Assembly: GCF_904849725.1 (NCBI RefSeq) | Contig: NC_058518.1 | Coordinates: 505,969,225-506,033,224, forward strand | DNA length: 64,000 nt | Reading direction: 5' to 3' | From: Hordeum vulgare subsp. vulgare | Taxonomy: Eukaryota > Streptophyta > Magnoliopsida > Poales > Poaceae | Part shown: in pieces, positions 54,556 to 64,000 of the stretch | Numbering within the stretch: the stretch's first letter is position 1 | Layout of the letters: the number at the start of each line of letters is the position of its first letter | Notes under the pieces: generated by a model | Database searches by the model: none | The model's input: only the letters and a program-made list of their open reading frames with translations | Told to the model about the DNA's origin: nothing | Position numbers and translations under genes: made by a program

Positions 54556-54576
54556 ATTGTTTAATAGTAGTATAGA
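54556..54576 (-). other. Helitron 5' terminus
   Basis: Read on the minus strand from 54576 the element starts TCTATACTACTATTAAACAA. This matches the TCTMTAYTA-type 5' end known from grass Helitrons. The host base before TC is G rather than the usual A. Confidence 0.8.
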
Positions 54577-55118
54577 CTCATAAACTACAGGGGCAGGTAT
54601 GCTATGTTGATCTCAGCTGACTGGGTGATGGTGTATCCAACCGATCCAAACACGGGAGCTCATGGTTGAATTGTGAGCAGTGCAAACTGTATTTCAGCGT
54701 CCACTAACATGGTTATGCTTGAGTGTTAGGAAAATTAAGGAAACAACAAAGCATGGTCTTATGCCATAGCAGAATCATCTTACGACATTGGAGAATAAGG
54801 GTGATGCCGGCGCTTCAGACCTCAAGGCAACTAAGGTATATGAAAGCAAGCTAGATTTGGCACATAATCAATTGTTTTACGCTGAACAACTGGAGAGAAT
54901 ATAGTATTAATAGGAGACAATTAATATAGTATCAATGTTCTATTAATTATAAGTGTTATTTCACTGCATTGAATAAGTAAGACAATATAATATTAATAGG
55001 AGATACGCAATCCTTTGATTTGGTACAAAAAAAGCATATAGTAGTACAGTAATAATTATAATATTAAGTCGAAAGTTGTAGTAATGTGAGCTTACAAAAA
55101 AAATCACAACAGTAAGAG
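54577..55118. repeat. Right flank of the Helitron (duplicated segment, copy A right half)
   Basis: Matches 55939-56484 with about nine substitutions in 540 bases. Begins CTCATAAACTACAGGGGCAG. No gene seen; AT-rich toward the end. Confidence 0.9.
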
Positions 55119-55231
55119 ACAATGCCCCTCTGTAAAGAAATATAAGAGCGTAAGACATCACAGTTTCTAACCTCTATAAAGAAACGAAAGTAACCTAAAC
55201 GCCCTTATATTGCTTTACAAAGGGAGTATTA
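55119..55231. repeat. Stowaway MITE
   Basis: The left arm CCCCTCTGTAAAGAAATATA and the right arm, reverse complement of CTCCCTTTGTAAAGCAATAT, form long inverted repeats typical of a Triticeae Stowaway family. It interrupts the homology between the two duplicated segments on this side. Confidence 0.7.
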
Positions 55232-55272
55232 TCTTTCTAACCTCGGTTTACCAGTTGTTGTTCTTTTATTTA

Positions 55273-55522
55273 CTAGCAGTGGGGAAGGCGCGGCGACACG
55301 CCGCGCCCGTGTGTACACTTCCGTTGTGAAATAGTAGACCGGGTGAATAAGTTGATGGAGGGTGAAATGGTTTTAACTTTTAAGCCCTTGTGTATTTTTT
55401 GTTGTTGCATGCAGTTTCTTGTGCGTGATGTGGAGTTCTGAGGTATTCGCTGAACACATGTGTATGCAGAGAATACATATAGGAGTGCATGCATTGTTAA
55501 TATGCTAGAGAGAGTAAAGAGA
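55273..55522 (-). mobile_element. Small non-autonomous Helitron (about 250 bp)
   Basis: A perfect 9-bp hairpin (GGCGCGGCG-ACA-CGCCGCGCC, 55287-55307) lies 10 bases from a terminal CTAG (55273-55276), followed on the minus strand by T. The proposed 5' end is TCTCTTTACTCTCTC from 55522, preceded by A, so the site is the canonical A^T. The 3' end is convincing. The 5' end is chosen only by motif. Confidence 0.5.
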
Positions 55523-55711
55523 TACGCAAGCACATACATAGACTGAGGGTTACATACTACGGTGATAAAATATTTCATGTGAAGTCTTAGCATATTTTTT
55601 AGACATAATATGCATCAACAGCATGCGACATTGTCATTGTTTGTGTTCTCTGATGCTAGTTGGTAGGCGCAGCGATGTTCACCTCTATTTCTTGAAGAGT
55701 AACTATTGGCT

Positions 55712-56484
55712 GAACTGAAAATACCCATGGATAAGCTAGCTTGAGTGACAGCTTCTTGGTCCTGAGATGCTTTGGAATATTGGCTACTCCGGTACAACTA
55801 ACTGAATATTTGTATATATAGATGGTGTATTAGTAGAGGCTTTAAACATTGTCAGTAATTGTGGTATATATATATATATATGTGCACAGTGCGCTCACTG
55901 GCTGAATGAGCTGAGAATGTACTCGATTACTTCCGGCACTCATAAACTACAGGGGCAGGAATGCTATGTTGATCTCAGCTGACTGGGTGATGGTGTATCC
56001 AACCGATCCAAACACGGGAGCTCATGGTTGAATTGTGAGGAGTGCAAACTGTATTTCAGCGTCCACTAACATGGTTATGCTTGAGTGTTAGGAAAATTAA
56101 GGCACCAACAAAGCATGGTCTTATGCCATAGCAGAATCATCTTATGACATTGGAGAATAAGGGTGATGCCGGCGCTTCAGACCTCAAGGCAACTAAGGTA
56201 TATGAAAGCAAGCTAGATTTGGCACATAATCAACTGTTTTACGCTGAACAACTGGAGACAATATAGTATTAATAGGAGACAATTAATATAGTATCAATGT
56301 TCTATTAATTATAAGTGTTATTTCACTGCATTGAATAAGTAAGACAATATAATATTAATAGGAGATACGTAATCCTTTGATTTGGTACAAAAAAAGCATA
56401 TAGTAGTACACTAATAATTATAATATTAAGTCGAAAGTTGTAGTAATGTGAGCTTACAATTTTTTTTTCACAACAGTAAGAGAC
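55712..56484. repeat. Duplicated segment, copy B: uninterrupted Helitron target (empty site)
   Basis: Contains both Helitron flanks joined directly: TTACTTCCGGCA (to 55938), then CTCATAAACTAC (from 55939). Identity to copy A is about 97% by hand count. The open frame at 55615-55797 (MYRSSQYSKASQDQ) shares its first residues with the pseudo-start of the Gypsy gag frame only because that start lies in copy A. Confidence 0.92.
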
Positions 56485-57535
56485 AATTTGTGCAACTGGA
56501 GAGACAATATAATTGTAAGTCAAAAGTTGTAGTAATTTGAGCAGACAATTTTTTTAAAAGAAGTTATTTCAGATAATAGTTTCAATAACTAATTAAGATA
56601 CATGGTGTAGAAGCCACCTTTATATTATGAGGCCAACAGATAGAATTGTAGAGATGGAAGTAAGTGATGCATTTTCATAACATTTGGAAGTAGGAAACAT
56701 CAAGACGACGCCGTGGTATGTCCATTAGGAACTGAACTCTGCCAAAAAATAGTTCTGCATCAACAAACAAATTCATCAGTTCCAAGTAATTGGTCAAACA
56801 CCCTAAAATTAGAAACATTGTTCGTTCCAAAAATTCGACTATCAATTATAATAGTCTCAAACAATGAGGAACCTAAAATTAGAAACATTTTTTGTCCCAA
56901 GAATACCAAACCGAGATTTTTCGGACAAAACAAAAGAGGTAGATCAAAACTACAATGAGGATTGTCGTTCCTGCGTCCATGTTGGTTGTTATGCAAACTA
57001 TTGTAATAGAAGTTGTAGGTAGAAGCAAAGAGAACCGCTTTCTGAAATGCAAGCTAACATAGTATGGTATGTCACAATGAAAAATAACATTATCCACAGT
57101 ACCATATGCAAGACTGTAAAATAAATATAAAATATCTGTCTTTCTGTGAAAAAATACTAAAATTATATCACTCTATATGCATCAGCATCATGTGAAAATT
57201 AATTGCAGCATTTGAGCAAACAAACTGCGCTATTCATGCCTATCAATGAAGTAAATTTAAATGCTACTTCGCCCAATTATTGTTGCCTCTAATTTCGTAT
57301 TGCTGTTACATCAATAAAAAATTCTGAATAGTAAACTATGTTGTTACATAAATAGGTCATTATTATGTCTTGGCGTTAAACTATGTCAAAATAAAACATG
57401 TAGAAAAATTAGTTGGTTGCAAAAAAAGCAAGTAAGAAGCTGAACTTGCCTATGAGGCTATGACTCGACGTCGACAACTATGTGAATGTCTCCAGCAGTC
57501 CAGCTGGAGATGTGCTTGATGCTTTATTACCAACA
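56485..57535. other. Unannotated AT-rich region
   Basis: CCTAAAATTAGAAACATT occurs twice (56800 and 56870), giving small overlapping open frames on both strands. I see no gene or element terminus with support. Confidence 0.4.
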
Positions 57536-60355
57536 TGTCACACCCAAGATGCGACCCTATCCTCAATTTGGCACGGGGGCCTCGTTAGGGATAGAAGCGC
57601 ATCTCGTCGTGCCGCAAGAATGAATATCGTTACAAGTACATGTACTGAAGAGAAGAGATATATAAAGAATTGGCTTACACTCGCCACAAGCTACATCAGA
57701 GTCACGTCAGTACATTACATACACATTAAGGGTAAGAGCAGGGTCCGACTACGGACGAAAACAAACGAGAAAAATAAGAACGACGTGCATCCTTGCTATC
57801 CCAGGCTGCCGGCCTGGAACCCATCCTAGATCGACGAAGAAGAAGAAGAAGAATCAACTCCAAATGAACAATCAACGCGCTCGCGTCAAGTAACCTTTAG
57901 CTGTACCTGCAACTGGTGTTGTAGTAATCTGTGAGCCACAGGGGACTCAGCAATCTCATTTCCAAAGGTATCAAGACTAGCAAAGCTTAATGGGTGAGGC
58001 ATGGTTAAGTGGTGAGGTTGCAGCAGCGACTAAGCATATATATATGGTGGCTAACTTACAAGTACAAGAAATAAGAGGGGGAAGATCTACGCATAACGGA
58101 CGTGAACTAATCATGATCAAAATAATGATCCTGAACACCTACCTACGTCAGACATAACCCCACCGTGTCCTCGATCGGAGAAGGAACTCACAAAAGAGAC
58201 AGTCACGGTTACGCACGCGGTTGGCATATTTTAATTAAGTTAACTTCAAGTTATCTAGAACCAGTGTTAAACAAAGTTTCCACGTTGCCACATAACCGCG
58301 GGCACGGCTTTCCGAAAAGATTTAACCCTGCAGGGGTGCTCCAACTAGTCCATCACAAATTACCACAAGCCGCATAGAAATCCTCAATCATGAAGCTCGC
58401 GATCTCGTCGGATTCCCTAGTGGAAAACCTCAACTCTGAGATTACCCAAAGCATCACCGGAATCCCGATGCACAAGATATTTCGGTAAAGGTAAAACTAA
58501 TCCAGCAAGGCCGCCCGACGTGTCGACGATCCCGATAGGAGTCGCGTACCTCGTTCTCAGGACACGGCGGATGAGCTAGACGTCGGGATCGCTAAACCTC
58601 CGGGTGACCAGAGGGGCGCCGGACATCGCTCAGGTGGGGCCAACACGCATGAGGAGCACTGGCCCCGGGGGTTGATTAAATTTCCTCGGGTTAATTACTC
58701 CATATGCAGTTCATTAGTATTAGGCAAATGTAGTACCAAAGTTGGGCCCTGCCAGACCAGCTTTAATCTAAAACGAATTATCAAGGGGGTCCCCATAACA
58801 ACCCCGATCGTGTTAGGAGCGCTCATTTATGGAACATAACACCGGTAGCCGAGAACTAAGGGGGCAAAGGTGGAACAAAACACCAGGCTAGAAAGGCCGA
58901 GCCTTCCACCTTTTACCAAGTATATATGTGCATTAAATTAAATAGCATTTAATATGGTGATATAACAAGGAACCCATGCTTTCACATGGAAGCAAGGCAC
59001 CTGCAACTAGCAACGCTATCAACAAGGTTAAGCAAGCAGTAACATAGCCAATCAGTGGTTTGCTAGGTTGAACAGGTTGAAGGTTTTCATGGCATTGTTG
59101 AGAAGGCTGATATTTAACATGTGATAGGCAACAAGACATAATCGATAGAAGCGATAAAACTAGCATGGCAATGATAGTAATGGTATCTGGGGAAATGATC
59201 ATCTTGCCTGAGATCCCGCTTGGAAGAAGAATGCCTCCGTGAAGCAGACGAACCGACGTAGTCGAACGGGTCCTCACAATCCGGCACGCTGCGGAACTCT
59301 ATCGAGACGAAGCAAACCGGAAACACAAATCAACACACGAAATTCACCACACGATGCAACAATACAAATGATGCATGAGCAGCGGAATACATGCAAGTCA
59401 CGGCATGACAAATCACACAATCAATCGCTACACATTAAGTGAAGTTCAATATGCAACGGGTTGCATATTGACGAAACTCCACATAGGAATTATTTAGTTC
59501 ACTCCCGTTTAGGTACACGGCAATATTAAATGTGATTAAACATGGAAAGAGGTGAACCGCAATTAAACTACCTATCTAGGCATTTTAAATGAGGTCGGAA
59601 ATGTCATATAGCACCTCCGAAACGACCTCACATGTTAATTTATAATTCTGTCCAGATCTGAATTAACACATTTAATTAGTTGTTAAACAGCAAAACAAAT
59701 AGGCACACGTGATTCTACGCGTCAAGGCAATCAATCTACACAAAAAGAACATCTCCAACGGAGCTACGGATCAAAAGTTACAAGCATCGCAAGATATGAT
59801 GGCATGAATGCAAAAATGTGTGCAACGGTGGCTACGAGCACTTCAACACATACAAACAGCAAGAGAAAATGAAACTACACGAGATTCTAAGCAAGTTTCA
59901 TGTAGGACACGATCAAATCGGAGCTACGGTTCAAAAACTACGAGCAAAACGAGAAATGACTACAATCTGCCAAAAACAGCCACATAGCATTTTCTACGCC
60001 CCACAACTACGGCTACACAACTCCGATGTGCTCAAGCAAGGCATGGCACGGAGGAGGGCAAGAAGCACTACTACGAACAACTAACAACAACTAGCATGGC
60101 AGCAAGGAACACTAGGAAAAGAAGTCACAAAATGGCTTCCCACACACTATCTCAGACTTAGTGAAAATTCCACCTCATGAAAGTGCAGTTTTCGATCTGA
60201 AGCAATATTGACAGCAGCAAAACCAATAGCTACAAGAATCCAAATGGCATGAAAATTTCCAGCATGCTAGAGGAACACAAGGGGTACAACTAACTCGTAT
60301 TTGTAACATCAAGTTATGGCAAATAATGGGCACAACACACTCCATCCATCATATA
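57536..60355. mobile_element. Long non-coding LTR-retrotransposon-like repeat
   Basis: Begins TGTCACACCCAAGATGCGAC at 57536, a sequence I associate with a high-copy, non-coding (LARD-like) Triticeae LTR retrotransposon. Open frames are short and random. It is interrupted at 60355 by a Helitron and seems to resume at 61287. No partner LTR is in the window. A GAAGAA microsatellite lies at 57836. Confidence 0.45.
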
Positions 60356-61286
60356 TCTTACCTACTAATAAAGCAAATAGTGCTTCTTCCATACGTTATC
60401 CAAATTGCCCTTAAAGTTGACTAAAATTACCCACCAATGCCACCTATAAGTCATAAAAAACGTTTCAAACAGGAAAATCTCCGGACTGGGCCGGCCATGT
60501 AGGCACCTCCTATATTACGCTCTGGGCGTTGAAAAAAGATGCAACACACTTGTTTGGGCCGGCCCATGCGTGCGCGCCTTCTTTTTTAGTTAGTTTTTTT
60601 ATTTTTCTTTTCAGTTCCATTTTGTTTTTCGAATTTAAATAGTTTAGAACTTCAAACAACTTTTCTCAATTTTAAGAAACTGAGAATTTCGAAATAAAAT
60701 ATTCAAAAAAGCATATATTTTTTTTAGAATTCAAAAACTACTCAGGAGTTTTGAAAAATGTTTGCATATAAAAAAATGTCAAAACTTTGAGAAAATGTCC
60801 ATAAAATAAAAAAGTCAACGATTTTAAACAAAAGTTCGTGTAAAAATCTTAAAAACATATCGTGCCTCTGTTTTTAGTCTCATTTTTTATTCTCATTTTT
60901 CTGTTCCGTTTTTTAGTTTAAATAATTTAGAACTTTGAAAAACTTTTGGAATTTATAAAACTCGCAATTTTGAAATAAAAGTTTGAAGAAAATATAAAAT
61001 GTTTGTGAATTCAAAAAATGCTCAGGATTTTTGTAAAAATATTCGCATATTCAGAAAAATGTTCATAATTTTGAAAACAATGTTGGTAAAAACAATAAAA
61101 GTCCATGATTTTGAAAAAAAGTTTGTGTGTTATTTTTTGAGTGTAATTGAAAAAAATGTTTGCTAATTCAAAAAATGTTCATGTATTTCAAGAAATGTCC
61201 TAAAATTTTAAAAACATAATATGATCAGCACCATTGGAGATTATAATTGTTTTTCTCCCGTTGCAACGCACGAGTCCTTTAGCTAG
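60356..61286 (+). mobile_element. Non-autonomous Helitron (931 bp)
   Basis: Starts TCTTACCTACTAATAAAGCA after an A (60355). It ends CCCGTTGCAACGCACGAGTC followed by CTTTAGCTAG and a T (61287). The 3' end fits the grass Helitron consensus YCGTNRYAAHGCACG...CTAG, and the insertion is at A^T. It has no coding capacity; the interior is AT-rich with many AAAATGTTC-like repeats. Confidence 0.7.
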
Positions 61287-61949
61287 TCTATATCTATATA
61301 TGTAATTTGTAGATTTAAGGGACTGGGATGTGTATTACCGAGTGGTAGGACTTGGTGGTGTTGCTACTGCTACTGTGGCGGCCCCTAGTCGTCCCGTAGA
61401 TGACCTCCTCGATGGATTCACTGTCCTTCGCCGCCGATGTGCTGCCTCCCGTCATGGATAGACAGAGCAAGAGCACGGACGGGAGGGAATTGAGAAATAG
61501 AAGGGCGCCTCCGGCTTATGGTTTGCGCTGCTGCCACCACACACCAAGATGAAAGAGGGGTAGCGAAAGGGAGTGGTAGAGCTAGAGGGAACTGCGTTGG
61601 CCGGCGGCACCAGACCACTGCCATCATCCGCCGGAGTGCAAGTACAGCCGTCCTGGCAGACAAAGCCGAGGTACCAGACCTAGGGTTTGTGGCTGTAGCC
61701 CCCGTGGTCGAGCAGAAGTGGGGAGGGGATGCGGCGGCGGCGGTGGCACGGCGGGCGTCCACACGGCAGCGACAACATGATAGCTCCTCTCTCTCTCCGT
61801 TCCTCCTCGATCCCTCTGTTTCTCTAGAAGCTTGGAGAAAAGCTAAGAGGAGATATTAGCGGTGGATAAGGGGCATCTAGGAAAAGGAGAGATTGGCCTC
61901 GGGTAAAATAAAAAACAGCCAGTAAACCAGTCTAAACCAACAGGGAAAA
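61287..61949. other. GC-rich stretch of uncertain origin
   Basis: After the Helitron the host repeat seems to continue briefly. A GC-rich block (61370-61860) follows, with open frames on both strands (61418-61762 minus, 61518-61859 plus). Neither shows a recognisable domain. It may be a gene fragment in the retrotransposon or an older insertion. Confidence 0.35.
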
Positions 61950-63160
61950 TTATGTACACGTGTCTAACTAGCGGTGCACCTCGAGTAACACTGCGAATTC
62001 ACCTCAGCCCGCTTAGCCGCTATAATATAGTGTATTATTATACTACATGCTTGGTTCAACCACACTATAATGTTTGGACCAAGCACGAAGAAAGAGGAGT
62101 TATGATGGAAGACAATAAAGAAGAAGAAGATGATGACAACTATCCGGATCCTATGTTCCTTGAATACGGTGATACTGCAATGGGGGAAGGTGATGATCAA
62201 GAGGCACCAGACGTGCCCGCTGATGATGATCTTCACCAGGTCATTGTTGATGCACAGAGAGAATGCGAGGGACACACACCCATGTGGAAGAAGAAATCTA
62301 TATTTTGGGACGTACCTTAATGGACAGACTAGAGGTCCGCTCTCCAATCGACGTGATGCACGTGAAGAAGAATGTTTGCGTGAACCTTCTAGGATTCTTG
62401 GGCGTATATGGAAAGACAAAAAATACATCGGAGGCACGGGAGGCCCAGCAACGTATGAACAAAAAATACGGCATGCATCCAAAGCAGTATCAAGGTACTG
62501 CCAGCTACGCCCGTACCAAAGCGGAGAAGGAAATCTTTTTTGAATGTCTGCTCAGTATCAAGGTCATGTCTAGCTTCTCGTCGAATATAAAGGGAATAAT
62601 AAATATGGTAGAGAAAAAATTTCAGAACGTAAAGTCTCATGACTACCACGTGATTATGATGCAATTGCTTCCGGTTGCATTGAGGGGGCTTCTACCAAAA
62701 ACTATTCGATTTGCTATTGTGAAGCTATGTGCATTCCTCAATTCAGTTTCTCAAAAGGTAATCGATCCAAAAATCCTACCATGGTTACAGAATGATTTGG
62801 TCCAATGTCTTGTCAGTTTCGAGTTGGTGTTCCCACCATCCTTCTTCAATATTATGACGCACGCCCTAGTTCACCTAGTCGATGAGATTGCCATTATGAG
62901 TCCTATATTTCTACACAATATGTTCCCCTTTGAGTAGGAGGTCTTAAAGAAATATGTGCGTAACCATACTAGGCCAAAAGGAAGCATCTCCAAGGGCCAT
63001 GAAAAGGAAGCATCTCCAAGGGCCATGAAACAGAGGAGGTCACTGGGTTTTGTGTTGACTTAATTCCTGACATTAAGCCGATTGATGTCCCTCAATCGCG
63101 GCATGAGGGGATGGATGGAAAAGGCACAATAGGGCCAAACTCAATAATATGTAGGGATGG
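61950..63160 (+). pseudogene. CACTA (En/Spm) TNP2-type transposase remnant
   Basis: An acidic N-terminal region (62040-62280: TKHEERG, EEEDDDNYPDP, DDDLHQVIVDAQRE) is joined directly to the C-terminal half. That half has KKKSIFWDVP, then in another frame IDVMHVKKNVCVNLLGF, KSHDYHVIMMQLLPVALRGL, VIDPKILPWLQNDLVQ and FFNIMTHALVHLVDE. The central catalytic part is missing, a frameshift lies near 62318, a stop follows NMFPFE at 62937, and a 26-bp duplication (62981, 63007) shifts the end. CACTA termini were not found. Confidence 0.8.
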
Positions 63161-63329
63161 GCATTCTTGGGCGCAAGCACACTACACAGTTCTATACAAG
63201 TCTACCTTGATGACCACGTATATCAATGAACACAAGAATATTCTATGCTCCAAACACCCGGAGTAGTCTAACGAATGGATTGCACATGAACACATCGGGA
63301 CTTTCGGCTGTTGGTTGTAAACACATCTC

Positions 63330-63568
63330 ACTGGTTGGTTGCTATTGTTACGATCACTACAAAACTGCTTTGTTATGTTTGCCACCGTTACCGTTACTTC
63401 CATACTACTTTGCTACAGATATTAAGTCTTTCAGGTGTCGTTGAATTGACAACTCAGCTGCTAATACTCTAGAATATTCTTTGGCTCCCCTTGAGTCGAA
63501 TCAATAAATTTGGGTTCAATACTCTACCCTCGAAAACTGTTGCGACCCCCTATACTTGTGGGTTATCA
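63330..63568 (-). repeat. End fragment of a high-copy Triticeae LTR
   Basis: The plus strand ends ATACTTGTGGGTTATCA at 63568. Its reverse complement, TGATAACCCACAAGTAT, is a terminus I recall from an abundant wheat-group LTR. Preceding motifs (CTACCCTCGAAAACTGTTGC, AATCAATAAATTTGGGTT) fit. Family not named; left limit approximate. Confidence 0.45.
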
Positions 63569-63643
63569 CCCGCCGCCATCGAGGCCGTCCGACCAAGGGC
63601 CGACGCGGCGCATCAGCGACAACGGGAGGGGGGAGGGAAGTGG

Positions 63644-64000
63644 TGTCGGGAACGTTGCATGGGAAACAAAAATTTTCCTACGCGCACGAAGACCTATCAT
63701 GGTGATGTCCATCTACGAGAGGGGATGAGTGATCTACGTACCCTTGTAGATCGTACAGCAGAAGCGTTAGAGAACGCGGTTGATGTAGTGGAACGTCCTC
63801 ACGTCCCTCGATCCGCCCCGCGAACAATCCCGCGATCAGTCCCACGATCTAGTACCGAACGGACGGCACCTCCGCGTTCAGCACACGTACAGCTCGACGA
63901 TCATCTCGGCCTTCTTGATCCAGCAAGAGAGACGGAGAGGTAGAAGAGTTCTCCGGCAGCGTGACGGCGCTCCGGAGGTTGGTGATGATCTCGTCTCAGC
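63644..64000 (-). repeat. Angela-type LTR, minus strand, cut by the window end
   Basis: Opens TGTCGGGAACGTTGCATGGG and then follows the same path as the LTR at 4740 and 11515 (CCTACGCGCACGAAGACCTA). It runs off the window, so completeness is unknown. Confidence 0.85.

Larger units (their letters stand above)
24548..54576 (-). mobile_element. Helitron of about 30 kb with Rep-helicase genes and captured gene fragments
   Basis: On the minus strand it begins TCTATACTACTATTAAACAA (54576 downward) and ends with a CGTGC/GCACG hairpin 13 bases before a terminal CTAG (24551-24548), the structure described for grass Helitrons. It encodes a HUH-type Rep and a Pif1-type helicase in the expected orientation. 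The paralogous empty site at 55938/55939 shows precise insertion with no target duplication. Besides the transposition genes it carries a Ulp1-like gene on the same strand, plus-strand fragments of several host genes, a MITE and a nested full-length Angela (26442-35369). Without the Angela it is about 21.1 kb. Lesions in Rep suggest it is not autonomous now. Confidence 0.85.

Noticed and set aside
24546..54578. CACTA-element reading of the large insertion (left end GGCACTAG, 3-bp ACT duplication)
   Set aside because: The right end does not carry TAGTG, there are no matching inverted repeats, and the interior encodes Rep-helicase. Choosing the boundary one base over gives TC and CTAG ends with no duplication.
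57482..57829. 115-codon frame at the start of the non-coding repeat
   Set aside because: It lies across the terminus of a high-copy-like repeat and shows no domain.

Overview
This window looks like nuclear DNA of a Triticeae grass (wheat, Aegilops, rye or barley group). The main evidence is that it is packed with the Angela/BARE/WIS copia retrotransposons typical of that tribe, plus Stowaway and Tourist MITEs, grass-type Helitrons and a CACTA remnant. Family names rest on remembered repeat sequences, because no search could be run. I find one convincing intact host gene, a cytosolic sulfotransferase (1103-2230, minus). Almost everything else is nested mobile DNA.

Left part (1-24325). The sulfotransferase is followed by a small Harbinger-like element (2357-3496) with a MITE inside it. 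A WIS/BARE-like LTR (3577-4739, continued at 13326-13449) is split by a full-length, decayed, minus-strand Angela element (4740-13320, 5-bp target duplication AAAAG). The LTR is then cut by a minus-strand Gypsy element of Tat type (13450-24325). That Gypsy has gag-pol on the minus strand, a 71-bp tandem array in its 3' untranslated part, and a spliced antisense gene (15102-18408, plus) of the 'putative gypsy-type transposon' family. Its 5' end is missing.

Centre (24548-54576). I read this as a single Helitron of about 30 kb lying on the minus strand. It has a TC... 5' end at 54576, a hairpin and CTAG 3' end at 24548, a HUH-Rep plus Pif1-type helicase (50580-45984) and a downstream Ulp1/C48-protease-like gene (about 43.8-38.6 kb). 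It also carries plus-strand fragments of several host genes: F-box, mitochondrial preprotein, ERCC8/CSA-like, an unidentified multi-exon gene, and a repeated SLC13-like transporter exon. A young full-length Angela (26442-35369, target duplication CTAAT) sits inside one captured exon. The flanks of the Helitron (24326-24547 and 54577-55118) occur again, uninterrupted, at 55712-56484. That is a paralogous empty site within the same window, and it fixes both ends to the base.

Right part (55119-64000). This holds a Stowaway MITE, two small Helitrons (55273-55522 and 60356-61286), a long non-coding LTR-retrotransposon-like repeat (from 57536), a CACTA transposase remnant with an internal deletion, an LTR end, and the start of another minus-strand Angela-type LTR running off the window.

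Relative order supported by the sequence: duplication of the host segment, then Helitron insertion into one copy, then Angela insertion into the Helitron. Hand-counted divergences (about 2-3% between the duplicated flanks, about 1.2% between the inner Angela LTRs) agree with this order. No tRNA, rRNA or CRISPR features were seen.
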